Below, piece by piece: positions 1 to 7,139 of a stretch of 21,160 nucleotides of DNA; the first letter of the stretch is position 1, and every line of letters starts with the position of its first letter. This stretch comes from a virus: the IMG/VR virus record IMGVR_UViG_3300037585_003919, positions 1 to 21,160 of that record. One strand, 5' to 3'. The position numbers were made by a program, and so were the translations under genes. Below the pieces are notes generated by a model that made no database searches, was not told the DNA's origin, and saw nothing but the letters and a program-made list of their open reading frames with translations.

Positions 1-564
1 GGGTCAGATATGATCGATGCACTCAAGATCAAAGTAAGTTCTCTCGCTGAGCTTGCTAAGATTGGGAAGGCCATTATGAGCGAGGGAAAACCCTACAAGT
101 ATATTGCTATTGACACCATCACACAGCTTGAAGTTTGGTGTGAGGAAGAAGCTAAGCAATTGTACAGAGCTACCCCTATGGGTAAGAACTTTGACAAGGA
201 TAACAAGGGACTGTCTGTACTGTCACTGCCCAACGGTGCTGGTTACTTGTATCTACGTAGGGCTTTTATGAAATGGTTTAACCGTCTTTCACAATTAGCA
301 AACCACGTTATCTTTGTGGGTCACTTAAAAGATAAGTACCTAACTAAGAATGGTAAAGAGGTTAAGGCTAATGATCTATCTCTGTCCGGTAAGCTAAGAG
401 AAATTGCATGTGCAAACTCTGACGCTATTGGGTACATATACAGAGGGGATGGGGTAACTAAGATTTCGTTTGACTCAACAAACGACGACACAGCAGGTTC
501 ACGCTGTGAGCATCTAAGAGGTTTAGATGCTGAATTGGAGTGGACAAAGATTTTCATCGATTAA
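1..564 (+). CDS. Sak4-like RecA-fold recombination ATPase, 3' part
   Basis: This is the C-terminal part of a phage P-loop ATPase of the Sak4 / AAA_24 type, which loads on single-stranded DNA and supports recombination-dependent replication. The frame is open from base 1, so the ATG at base 10 is probably internal, and the Walker A loop must lie upstream of the window. Counting from that ATG, a hydrophobic strand ending in Asp35 (YIAID) fits Walker B. A later strand, VIFVGHLKDKY, fits the sensor strand, and DLSLSGKLREI followed by SDAIGYIYR is typical of the C-terminal half of this family. The probable ssDNA-binding protein two genes downstream fits a recombination/replication role. The sequence shows a truncated ATPase; the Sak4 assignment comes from motif resemblance and from the common occurrence of this gene in crAss-like replication blocks. 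Another RecA-like ATPase is the main alternative. Confidence 0.72.
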   Translation, partial: GSDMIDALKIKVSSLAELAKIGKAIMSEGKPYKYIAIDTITQLEVWCEEEAKQLYRATPMGKNFDKDNKGLSVLSLPNGAGYLYLRRAFMKWFNRLSQLANHVIFVGHLKDKYLTKNGKEVKANDLSLSGKLREIACANSDAIGYIYRGDGVTKISFDSTNDDTAGSRCEHLRGLDAELEWTKIFID

Positions 565-575
565 ATAAATAACAA

Positions 576-980
576 ATGTCTTTTGACACAAGAGTAGACG
601 CTACCCCAGAGGTAGTGCAAGAAGATACACCTCAAACTTTGACGGTGTCACAAATAATAATGGACCTTGGTAACGGTATAGATCGTGCAGGTATACGGAA
701 GAAGTATGGATTAACTGCAGCAGAATTGAAAATGATCTTTTCTCACCCTAAACTACATAAGCTTAGAGTTAAGAAGCATCAAGTAATACGTGTGCAACTT
801 ATAGATGATACTGTAGATGTTAATCAAACTAGCATTCCTGTAGAACAAGAAAAAGTAGATGAACTTAGAGACGAAGCTAACACACAGTTAATAGAAGCTT
901 TGAACCCTGAGTTTTTACAACCTACAGATAATAATTTTTATAATTCTCATAATGATAACCAAACTGAAATTCAAGACTAA
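576..980 (+). CDS. Small phage protein with possible helix-turn-helix
   Basis: This encodes 134 residues with no family I recognise. Residues about 25-65 contain a helix-turn-helix-like stretch (AGIRKKYGLTAAELKMIF) followed by a basic segment (KLHKLRVKKHQ), which suggests nucleic-acid binding. The last third is acidic and Asn/Gln-rich, probably disordered. The ATG at 576 lies 11 bases after the preceding stop and follows an A-rich, Shine-Dalgarno-free leader. The stop shares one base with the next start (TAATG at 977-981), so this gene and the probable ssDNA-binding gene are likely translationally coupled. It could be a small regulator or a loader for its neighbours; the sequence does not decide. 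Confidence 0.8.
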   Translation: MSFDTRVDATPEVVQEDTPQTLTVSQIIMDLGNGIDRAGIRKKYGLTAAELKMIFSHPKLHKLRVKKHQVIRVQLIDDTVDVNQTSIPVEQEKVDELRDEANTQLIEALNPEFLQPTDNNFYNSHNDNQTEIQD

Positions 981-1744
981 TGGCTATTCAATCTAATTCC
1001 TCCGAGGTACAAGTTGCTGGTGGCGGCATACCTCTATACACAGGCATCGCTCCTGTAACTGTACTTGCAGTTAACCCTAACCTAGGAGAACTTAATTCTC
1101 TTGGTGTTCAAATGAAAACTGAACCTAATTATTCTGGCATACAGCTTGGCGATAACGTCAAGAATAAGCTTGTATTCTGGGTTAGAAACAGTGAGCACAA
1201 CTTTAGTACTCGAGTAGAAATACTTGTTGGAGCTGAACATCGCCCTGCATCTAAGACTGGTAAGTTTCAGATTACTAACAAGTTTGGTCAAGTAACTTGG
1301 GCTGAGAAGCCTGACACTGCACCGGATTGGTTTAAGCAAGAAGGTGTACGTCGTATGTATCCTGGTGAAGAGATACTTATAAACTTTGTAAAGTCTTGGG
1401 CTAATATCCCTAGTGATGGGGAGTGTGCATTCGATACAATTGATGAGATTGTTAAAGGTAATGTTGCTGAGCTTAAGACTTTGGTAACTTCATTGAAGGA
1501 TAACAAAGTAAGAGTTATGCTAGGTGTTAAAGATGGTAAGTATCAACAAGTATATACTCGTTGTTTCGGACGTCTAAAGCCTGCACGTACTGACATCTTT
1601 GTTCGTTCTTTGAACGATGAGTATGGCACATTCAATGCTGATTATAACTCAGATCTTATACTACAAAGGTATAATCCTGAGATTATAACACCTACAGCAG
1701 AGACTGAGCCTATTGCAGAGGCAGTAGATACTGATTGGTTATAA
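980..1744 (+). CDS. Probable single-stranded DNA-binding protein
   Basis: This encodes 254 residues. The body is rich in alternating beta-type stretches with scattered aromatic residues (KLVFWVRN, QVTWAEK, QVYTRCFGRLK), compatible with an OB-fold. The C-terminus, about residues 240-254, is an acidic tail ending in an aromatic and a hydrophobic residue (EAVDTDWL). Such tails are typical of replicative ssDNA-binding proteins (bacterial SSB, T7 gp2.5), where they recruit other replication proteins. Position fits: it lies between a Sak4-like ATPase with a small HTH-like protein upstream and a primase downstream. The start overlaps the preceding stop by one base. No family-specific signature was recognised, so the function is inferred from the tail and context. 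A recombination annealing protein is a reasonable alternative. Confidence 0.6.
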   Translation: MAIQSNSSEVQVAGGGIPLYTGIAPVTVLAVNPNLGELNSLGVQMKTEPNYSGIQLGDNVKNKLVFWVRNSEHNFSTRVEILVGAEHRPASKTGKFQITNKFGQVTWAEKPDTAPDWFKQEGVRRMYPGEEILINFVKSWANIPSDGECAFDTIDEIVKGNVAELKTLVTSLKDNKVRVMLGVKDGKYQQVYTRCFGRLKPARTDIFVRSLNDEYGTFNADYNSDLILQRYNPEIITPTAETEPIAEAVDTDWL

Positions 1745-1757
1745 ATAATAGAGGTTG

Positions 1758-1830
1758 GGGGGAGATTCATGTAAAAGAGGTTCAAGCATTAATAAGCACG
1801 TGTGTCCTCTTTCTCCCCCTTCCTTTTATT
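1758..1830 (+). terminator. Hairpin after the ssDNA-binding gene, possible terminator or leader structure
   Basis: GGGGGAGA at 1758-1765 pairs with TCTCCCCC at 1812-1819, and AAGAGG at 1775-1780 pairs with CCTCTT at 1806-1811. The right arm is continuous while the left arm has a nine-base bulge. A pyrimidine-rich run (TTCCTTTTATTT) follows. It lies between the stop at 1744 and the primase ATG at 1835. It could end the upstream transcript or act as a 5' leader structure for the primase. The 25-nt inner loop and interrupted T run make it an imperfect intrinsic terminator. Confidence 0.42.
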
Positions 1831-1834
1831 TACT

Positions 1835-2890
1835 ATGATACATTCACGACAAAGCGAAGACACACTTACAAAAGAAGGATTACTTAGTAAAGTATCTGAA
1901 TACCAGATATTTAAATACTATTGTCCACCTTTTGATAAACCAAATAAAAAGTTTAAAAGTGATCTTCGTAAGGACAGAAGTCCTACAGTATCTATAGCAA
2001 TGATCAACACTAGGTTAAAGTATAAAGACTTTGGCCACCCTGATCATACCTTTGATTGTTTCGCTTATGTTGGTTATAAATACAATCTAAACTTTCGTGA
2101 GACTCTTAAACATATAGACCAAAGTTTTTGCCTTGGTTTATCAGCCGCTAAGAGTACGTATAAAGCACCCCCTAAACTCGTTGAAGACATTGAAATAACA
2201 GAGAGTTTACCTGTTAATATTCATGTTAAATGTAGAGACTGGAATAAAGAAGATGCTAAGTATTGGAAACAATTTCATATAAGTAAGAGAATTCTTCGTA
2301 TATTTGATGTTAAACCCATAACACACTACTGGATCAATGAACAACGTTTTTCGTGTAATAGTATCAGCTATCGTTACCGCTTTGACTGCGGTTATAAGAT
2401 TTACCGTCCGCTTGAAAGCGATTTTAAATGGAGCTCTAACGTGGGTAGTCACTGCCTTCAAGGCTACAATGAACTTCCTGAAACTGGTGATCAAGTATTT
2501 CTCACAAGTTCCCTCAAGGATGTTATGTGCTTGGCGTCTTTTGGTCATGCATCCTTTGCGCTTCAATCAGAAATGCTTATGCCAAACCAAAAAACCATTG
2601 ATGAAATCAAAGAAAGGTTCAAAAAAGTAATCGTATTATACGATAATGATTTTGATAAACTTTCTAATCCCGGTCAAAAGATGGCCGATAAGATTTGTAG
2701 GTTATATGGTTTAAGTAATTTGAAGATACCTTCTCATTATAAGAGTAAGGATATATCTGATGTAGTTAAAAATAACGGAATACGAATAGCAAAAAATGTC
2801 ATCAAGAACTTGGAAGGGACGAACAAAGCGAGGGACACCCAAAATAAAATCAAAGCCGACAGAAATAGATGGAATAAAGTTCCGTTCTAA
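1835..2890 (+). CDS. DnaG-like (TOPRIM) DNA primase
   Basis: This encodes 351 residues from ATG 1835. An in-frame GTG at 1802 exists, but it lies inside a hairpin and would add only a low-complexity SSFSPFLLF stretch, so the ATG is preferred. The N-terminal part has the phage-primase pattern of Ser/Asp-Leu-Arg-x-Asp-x-x-Pro-x-x-Ser followed by a KDFG-like element and a helical segment, but no CxxC zinc-finger cysteines. The TOPRIM core follows: VFLTSSLKDVM at 221-231 and VIVLYDNDFD ending at 274, with the metal-binding DxD (Asp270, Asp272) present. The glutamate that normally starts the first TOPRIM motif is replaced by Ser225; a conserved-looking QSE follows shortly after. Its role would be RNA primer synthesis at the phage fork. 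The 3' end overlaps the endonuclease gene by 95 nt. Primase is the best fit; a non-catalytic TOPRIM protein cannot be excluded. Confidence 0.72.
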   Translation: MIHSRQSEDTLTKEGLLSKVSEYQIFKYYCPPFDKPNKKFKSDLRKDRSPTVSIAMINTRLKYKDFGHPDHTFDCFAYVGYKYNLNFRETLKHIDQSFCLGLSAAKSTYKAPPKLVEDIEITESLPVNIHVKCRDWNKEDAKYWKQFHISKRILRIFDVKPITHYWINEQRFSCNSISYRYRFDCGYKIYRPLESDFKWSSNVGSHCLQGYNELPETGDQVFLTSSLKDVMCLASFGHASFALQSEMLMPNQKTIDEIKERFKKVIVLYDNDFDKLSNPGQKMADKICRLYGLSNLKIPSHYKSKDISDVVKNNGIRIAKNVIKNLEGTNKARDTQNKIKADRNRWNKVPF

Positions 2891-3266
2891 ACTAGAGGCT
2901 CATTGTTATCGGATGTTAAAAGATGCTTTTATAGAAGCTGATTATGAAAAACATAAGTATGTTCTTCTAAAAGGCTTTCATTATCCTAACAGTTCTTACG
3001 AGGACAACGGTAAAACAGGATTCCAAGATAAACAGAAACATAAAGTACGCGATATAACTTATACTCCAGACTTCGTAGATCCTAAAGGTAGATGGGTCAT
3101 AGAGTGTAAAGGCTATGCAAACGAACGTTTCCCGCTTAAATGGAAGATGTTTAAACAACTCTTAATGGAACAAGATGATCCCCCGGTACTATTTGTACCA
3201 CGGAATCAACGACAAAACATTGAGACTGTAAATCAAATTTTAGAAATAATAGCCCCGACTAAATAG
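2796..3266 (+). CDS. DUF1064-type PD-(D/E)XK endonuclease
   Basis: This encodes 156 residues. The opening element DGIKFRSKLEA (Glu34) and the later YTPDF (Asp92) plus VIECKGY (Glu103-x-Lys105) give the E...D...ExK arrangement of PD-(D/E)XK nucleases, in the layout of the DUF1064 phage endonuclease family. Such proteins are thought to cut branched or nicked DNA during replication and recombination, which suits a place next to a primase. Length is normal for the family. A stretch of about 20 residues (roughly 65-85) between Glu34 and Asp92 is rich in Lys, Asp and Gly and may be an extra loop. The start overlaps the primase gene by 95 nt. No later in-frame ATG precedes the conserved core, so this long overlap seems real. 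The TAG stop lies inside a terminator hairpin. Confidence 0.78.
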   Translation: MSSRTWKGRTKRGTPKIKSKPTEIDGIKFRSKLEAHCYRMLKDAFIEADYEKHKYVLLKGFHYPNSSYEDNGKTGFQDKQKHKVRDITYTPDFVDPKGRWVIECKGYANERFPLKWKMFKQLLMEQDDPPVLFVPRNQRQNIETVNQILEIIAPTK

Positions 3267-3278
3267 TTGGGGCTTTTT
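3251..3278 (+). terminator. Rho-independent terminator after the endonuclease gene
   Basis: AGCCCC at 3251-3256 pairs with GGGGCT at 3269-3274. The stem continues inward through one G-T pair and three more pairs, giving ten pairs around an AAAT loop (3261-3264), and a run of five T ends at 3278. The TAG stop of the endonuclease gene (3264-3266) sits within the loop and inner stem. This is the clearest single-direction terminator in the window and separates the replication genes upstream from the rIIA-rIIB-exonuclease unit that starts 14 bases later. Confidence 0.82.
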
Positions 3279-3291
3279 AATGCAAAAATAA

Positions 3292-5997
3292 ATGAGTATA
3301 AAGACAATTGGAACACATGCAGACAGTAATAGTACTGGTGTTGAAAAACGAATTAACAAATCTGCTGAAAAACTTGTCTTTGATATTCTTCAATCCACAC
3401 AATACTCTACCCCTATTGCTTCAACTGTACGTGAGCTGGTGACTAACGCCTGCGATTCACAACGTGAGAAGGAAATTGCATTAGAGATATTGTCAGGAGA
3501 AAAAGAAATCAAAGACTATTTTATAACTAGACATGAAGAAGAATATAAAGATTCTAATTTCAATCCTAGCTACTATAGTAGGAATAGGCTTAGCGCTATT
3601 GATAGCGTCACAGTGCAATACACCGAGCGATCTGGCACTGGTTACTGCGATACTTTTAGCGTTTTGGACTACGGTGTGGGTATTGGAATGCCAAGGCTTG
3701 AAGGTTATTTGGAACTGGGTTTCTCGACTAAGAGGAACACGGCAGAAAACTTCGGAGCCTTCGGACTCGGAGCAAAAGTCCCGCTCTCAACAGGAGTAGA
3801 CTTCTATACTGTAGAAACTGCACATGACGGTAAGTTATTTAAGTTTAACTGCTATGCATATAAGACAGATTTTATGATAGGTAAGTTCGAAGGAGATGGT
3901 CATGTGACTATGTCTAATGGAACTAATGTCTATTATAAAAATACTGAAGACACTAATTATACTAAAGTATCATTTGGTGTTAAGAGACACAACAGGGATA
4001 AGTTTAAAGAAGCTGTACAGGATCAGCTAAACTATCTCCCTAATGTAAAGTTTACTTACATCTACGAGGATGGGGTAGAATCAGATAAAACTGTTAAGAG
4101 TGAAGTTTTATACAACTCTGACAATCTGATTGTATCAGACTCGTGGGGTTGGAGTAAACCACATATACTAATGGTTAAAGATCCAAAGTCAACTACCGGT
4201 ATTAACTATGGTTATGTAGATTTCCGTGAGTTAGAAATGGAATCTTTATGGGGTTCAGTGGCTATTAAATGTCCTGCACGTCAAGCATATACATCTCCAG
4301 GTAATGGAACTGAAGTTGTATTACAGGAAGGTGTTGATGTTACCCCAAGTAGAGAGAAAGTTATATGGAACGAAAATACCAAAGCATACATCCAAGGTGC
4401 AATTGAGAGGGCAGCTCAAGACGCAGCAGATGTGATTGAACAACAGTTAGATGAGAAAGACTTTATGACATGGATTAAAAAGTGCAGAGATGTCCTCTAT
4501 AAAGGAGACAATGATGACTCAGTACTTAAAGCTCTAGGTCGTATTGTAGATAAAGAGAAGATCAAGCCTAAGTTTCCTGGAGATAAAACTATAACGTTTG
4601 CTGGCCCTGGTGGTCTATTGAAAGGATACAAGGTAAGAAATGTAAACAGAACATTTAAGAATGGAAAATGGAAGATTGAAAGAGAAGAAGTTGGTTGGGG
4701 TTCAGTGAACTTTAACAATTTGTATTTTATTGAAGGCAATCCGTCTAAGACTAAGGACCTGTACCTTATGAGAGAACAGACCCTGTCCATCATTACTCAG
4801 CATAATCCAGAAGAAGTTGGAGATTCAAACCCAATTAAAGAAGCGTATATAGATAATGTCAATCTTATGCGTGTACGTAATTGGGAATTGATTAAAGACT
4901 CTTCTACGATTAAGTGGGATTATGATGAAATAGAAATACCTGAAGACTTCGAAGCAGGAGTATTACACGATGAAGAGATAAGAGCACAGCATGGTAAGTT
5001 TGAAAACTTGACGCCTGCAGAACGTAGAGAGTTAACAGGAGAACAGGTTCTGTTTACTTTACGTCGAGCAGATTCAGGTGATAAGAAATATGCCAATGAA
5101 GTTGATGACTGGGTATGGGATAAAGTTGAGGCACCCCTTAACTTACTAAAGCAAACATCAGTAGAAACGTACTACGGTACATCTGAAGATGTTGACTTAC
5201 TATATCTAGCCGCTACTATATGTGCGCCTAATGTTCCTGATTGGAACGGTGTTTATCCTGATCTAGATTATTGGCATCAAAATAGAAATACACATGCAAA
5301 TGCACGGAATCAAAATCCTGTGTTTACTAACTTTAAACCACAACGTTTCTTTAATGATTATTATGGGAAATGGGCTAGTGGTATGGGGGAAGATAAAACA
5401 GCACAAAAGGAGACTCCGATACAGTTGTATAAAGTTTCTAATAAGATGGCTAAACAACTTGATGGATCAAACGCTAAGCACATTAGTACTTTCTTTTCAA
5501 TGATTGATAATAATAAATGGACAATGAACGAACAAGTCAAAGAGTGGTTTACAGGATGTATGCTGCCTAAGATCCCAGACTGGGTATCTAAATTAAAAGA
5601 AGTTGACCCGCAGTACGAAGACGTCTTTACTAAATGTATGGAGTATCAGGATAAATATGAACATCATGATAACTTTTATTTCCATAGAGGAAATGAAAAG
5701 ACTCAAGAAGTTATATCTCTAATGAAGAAGATGCATGACATGCAAGTCTTCTTGTTAGATAATGATGACCCTGAAGCTATCAAGAATAAATCCTTGGAAG
5801 TCTTTAAGGTTTCAGATATCCAATCAACCATCATGGATGAAGACATGCTTATACTGGGTCAGTACCTAGAAGAGTTCTTAGAGCCTCTACGTCCACTGTT
5901 TGACCAGGTTCATTTCATTGACTCTCAGGAGTTTTGGAAAGAAATTAGTTCGTATCTTGAGATGAAAAATAGACATAAGTTTAACCCACCATTATGA
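3292..5997 (+). CDS. rIIA-like GHKL ATPase
   Basis: This encodes 901 residues with a GHKL (gyrase/Hsp90/MutL) ATP-binding domain at the N-terminus. The N box is RELVTNACDS (Glu48, Asn52, Asp55), the DxGxG loop is Asp126-Gly128-Gly130, and the glycine-rich lid is FGAFGLGAK (155-162). This layout and the adjoining rIIB-like gene match the T4 rIIA family, although T4 rIIA is shorter (725 residues). T4 rIIA and rIIB are membrane-associated and govern rapid lysis and resistance to exclusion by a lambda prophage; their molecular mechanism is unsettled. The ATG at 3292 follows the upstream terminator after a short A-rich leader; an ATG at 3280 leads at once to a stop. The gene ends in ATGA, overlapping the rIIB-like start. 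Codon use is unusual between about 3600 and 3800 (see findings). ATPase identity is sure; the function is by analogy. Confidence 0.85.
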   Translation: MSIKTIGTHADSNSTGVEKRINKSAEKLVFDILQSTQYSTPIASTVRELVTNACDSQREKEIALEILSGEKEIKDYFITRHEEEYKDSNFNPSYYSRNRLSAIDSVTVQYTERSGTGYCDTFSVLDYGVGIGMPRLEGYLELGFSTKRNTAENFGAFGLGAKVPLSTGVDFYTVETAHDGKLFKFNCYAYKTDFMIGKFEGDGHVTMSNGTNVYYKNTEDTNYTKVSFGVKRHNRDKFKEAVQDQLNYLPNVKFTYIYEDGVESDKTVKSEVLYNSDNLIVSDSWGWSKPHILMVKDPKSTTGINYGYVDFRELEMESLWGSVAIKCPARQAYTSPGNGTEVVLQEGVDVTPSREKVIWNENTKAYIQGAIERAAQDAADVIEQQLDEKDFMTWIKKCRDVLYKGDNDDSVLKALGRIVDKEKIKPKFPGDKTITFAGPGGLLKGYKVRNVNRTFKNGKWKIEREEVGWGSVNFNNLYFIEGNPSKTKDLYLMREQTLSIITQHNPEEVGDSNPIKEAYIDNVNLMRVRNWELIKDSSTIKWDYDEIEIPEDFEAGVLHDEEIRAQHGKFENLTPAERRELTGEQVLFTLRRADSGDKKYANEVDDWVWDKVEAPLNLLKQTSVETYYGTSEDVDLLYLAATICAPNVPDWNGVYPDLDYWHQNRNTHANARNQNPVFTNFKPQRFFNDYYGKWASGMGEDKTAQKETPIQLYKVSNKMAKQLDGSNAKHISTFFSMIDNNKWTMNEQVKEWFTGCMLPKIPDWVSKLKEVDPQYEDVFTKCMEYQDKYEHHDNFYFHRGNEKTQEVISLMKKMHDMQVFLLDNDDPEAIKNKSLEVFKVSDIQSTIMDEDMLILGQYLEEFLEPLRPLFDQVHFIDSQEFWKEISSYLEMKNRHKFNPPL

Positions 5998-7139
5998 TAC
6001 ATGTAAATAGAATAGGTGAAATGATATCCGGCAGCTACGGTAACACCCCGTACTCTCGTAATTACGAGGAGGATGTTTACAATGAAATGCTATCTCTTGC
6101 TACGCAAGCAGATGAGGTTTCAACGGTGGAAGAATATAACGGCATTCTAGAAAAGTTTGCTTTATTAACTACAGAAGATTTCGATAAGAAGATGATACAC
6201 GACCAGTTCTTGGGCGGGGTATCTCTTCATAAAGATTCTGCTGGAAGACATTTTGTTCAATTTGGAGAAGGAGAGGTATTAGGCACTCCGCTACCTGAAT
6301 CATTAGTGAATCGTTTCTACGAATCACATGATAAAGGCGTGGATGTTTCTCCCCTTTACAAACTATGGATGAGATGGCTTCGTAATCCTATACTTAGCAA
6401 GAAAAATGAAAAGTTTACCGAAAGGTTCTTTGACTTTATCGACATGAAGTATGTGCACCCTACACTCAAGAAAGAGTTAATGGAGGAGCACGGACTAAGT
6501 GAAGAACTTGCTGAGCAACGTGCTACTATGTACCAAGTAAAGATCACTAAAGAGGGTCTTGTAAATGCTTTCAAAGTATCTAGAGAGATAATGCATAAGT
6601 ATGATTCTGAGACAGGGGAAGAAGTTCCTCGTTACAAACGTACTTTTAATGTCGATACTGGAGAGATTGAAGGCGAAGGCTTACCTGATACTGTAGAAGA
6701 AAGACTCTTTGAGCCCTCTGTTATGGGGACTGGAGGTGATGCTTTCTACTGTGAGGGTGCTAACGGATTTACTAACCCAGGCCACTTTATTAAAGTTGGT
6801 TGTACACACAGACTCTCTTCATGGGATGAGGTGAACACTAATGATAATGCAACTTGTGTAAAAGGTTTACACGTTGGTGGTCTTAAGTATATCGCTTGGT
6901 ATAGTGGTGAAATTCACAATGTTTTTATTGATCCTATGCACATTGGTGCTGTCCCTGATTCAGAGGATGGTGCTATTCGTTGCCTTCAGTACTTCGTACA
7001 CTCCAGCTTAGTTGGTGTGAATGGTAGTATGTATCACTCTTCTGCGTATGCAGCTAAGACTGATGAAGAGTGGGTAAAATTAAAACATGATGTACTCCTT
7101 GATATGCAAAAGGATGTACTGTCTTTACAGAATCTGTAG
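5994..7139 (+). CDS. rIIB-like protein
   Basis: This encodes 381 residues and its ATG overlaps the rIIA-like stop by four bases (ATGA), which implies coupled translation and a joint role. The diagnostic part is the C-terminal half. HRLSSWDEV is followed by the signature CVKGLHVGGLKYIAWY (Lys290-Gly291-Leu292-His293-Val294-Gly295), then a hydrophobic strand with FIDPMHIGAVP and a closing strand RCLQYFVH. This resembles the conserved end of T4 rIIB and its relatives. T4 rIIB has 312 residues; the extra length here is mainly in the N-terminal, charged helical part, which looks family-specific. No membrane segment is visible. The role is probably in lysis timing or in defence against exclusion by prophages, together with the ATPase upstream. 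The family call is good; a precise role is inference. Confidence 0.78.
   Translation: MIHVNRIGEMISGSYGNTPYSRNYEEDVYNEMLSLATQADEVSTVEEYNGILEKFALLTTEDFDKKMIHDQFLGGVSLHKDSAGRHFVQFGEGEVLGTPLPESLVNRFYESHDKGVDVSPLYKLWMRWLRNPILSKKNEKFTERFFDFIDMKYVHPTLKKELMEEHGLSEELAEQRATMYQVKITKEGLVNAFKVSREIMHKYDSETGEEVPRYKRTFNVDTGEIEGEGLPDTVEERLFEPSVMGTGGDAFYCEGANGFTNPGHFIKVGCTHRLSSWDEVNTNDNATCVKGLHVGGLKYIAWYSGEIHNVFIDPMHIGAVPDSEDGAIRCLQYFVHSSLVGVNGSMYHSSAYAAKTDEEWVKLKHDVLLDMQKDVLSLQNL

Noticed and set aside
1802-1834. GTG start for the primase with an 11-residue extension
   Set aside because: The extension lies in the right arm of a hairpin, is Ser/Phe/Leu-rich and does not resemble a primase N-terminus.
2337-2630. 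97-codon hydrophobic frame inside the primase gene
   Set aside because: It lies in the +1 frame of a well-supported gene, has no leader signal, and its tail is Lys-rich and shapeless. Hydrophobic +1 frames arise by chance in AT-rich genes; it is kept only as a caution against the nested frame at 3533.
3280-3291. ATG upstream of the rIIA-like gene
   Set aside because: It opens a frame of only three codons (ATG CAA AAA) before TAA; probably chance in an A-rich leader.
3533-3625. Lipoprotein signal (IASQC) in the nested frame
   Set aside because: The residue before the cysteine is Gln rather than Gly, Ala or Ser, so this is not a convincing lipobox.
5263-5503. Short frames on both strands inside the rIIA-like gene
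   Set aside because: Low-complexity, overlapping one another and without domain features; shadows of the real coding frame.
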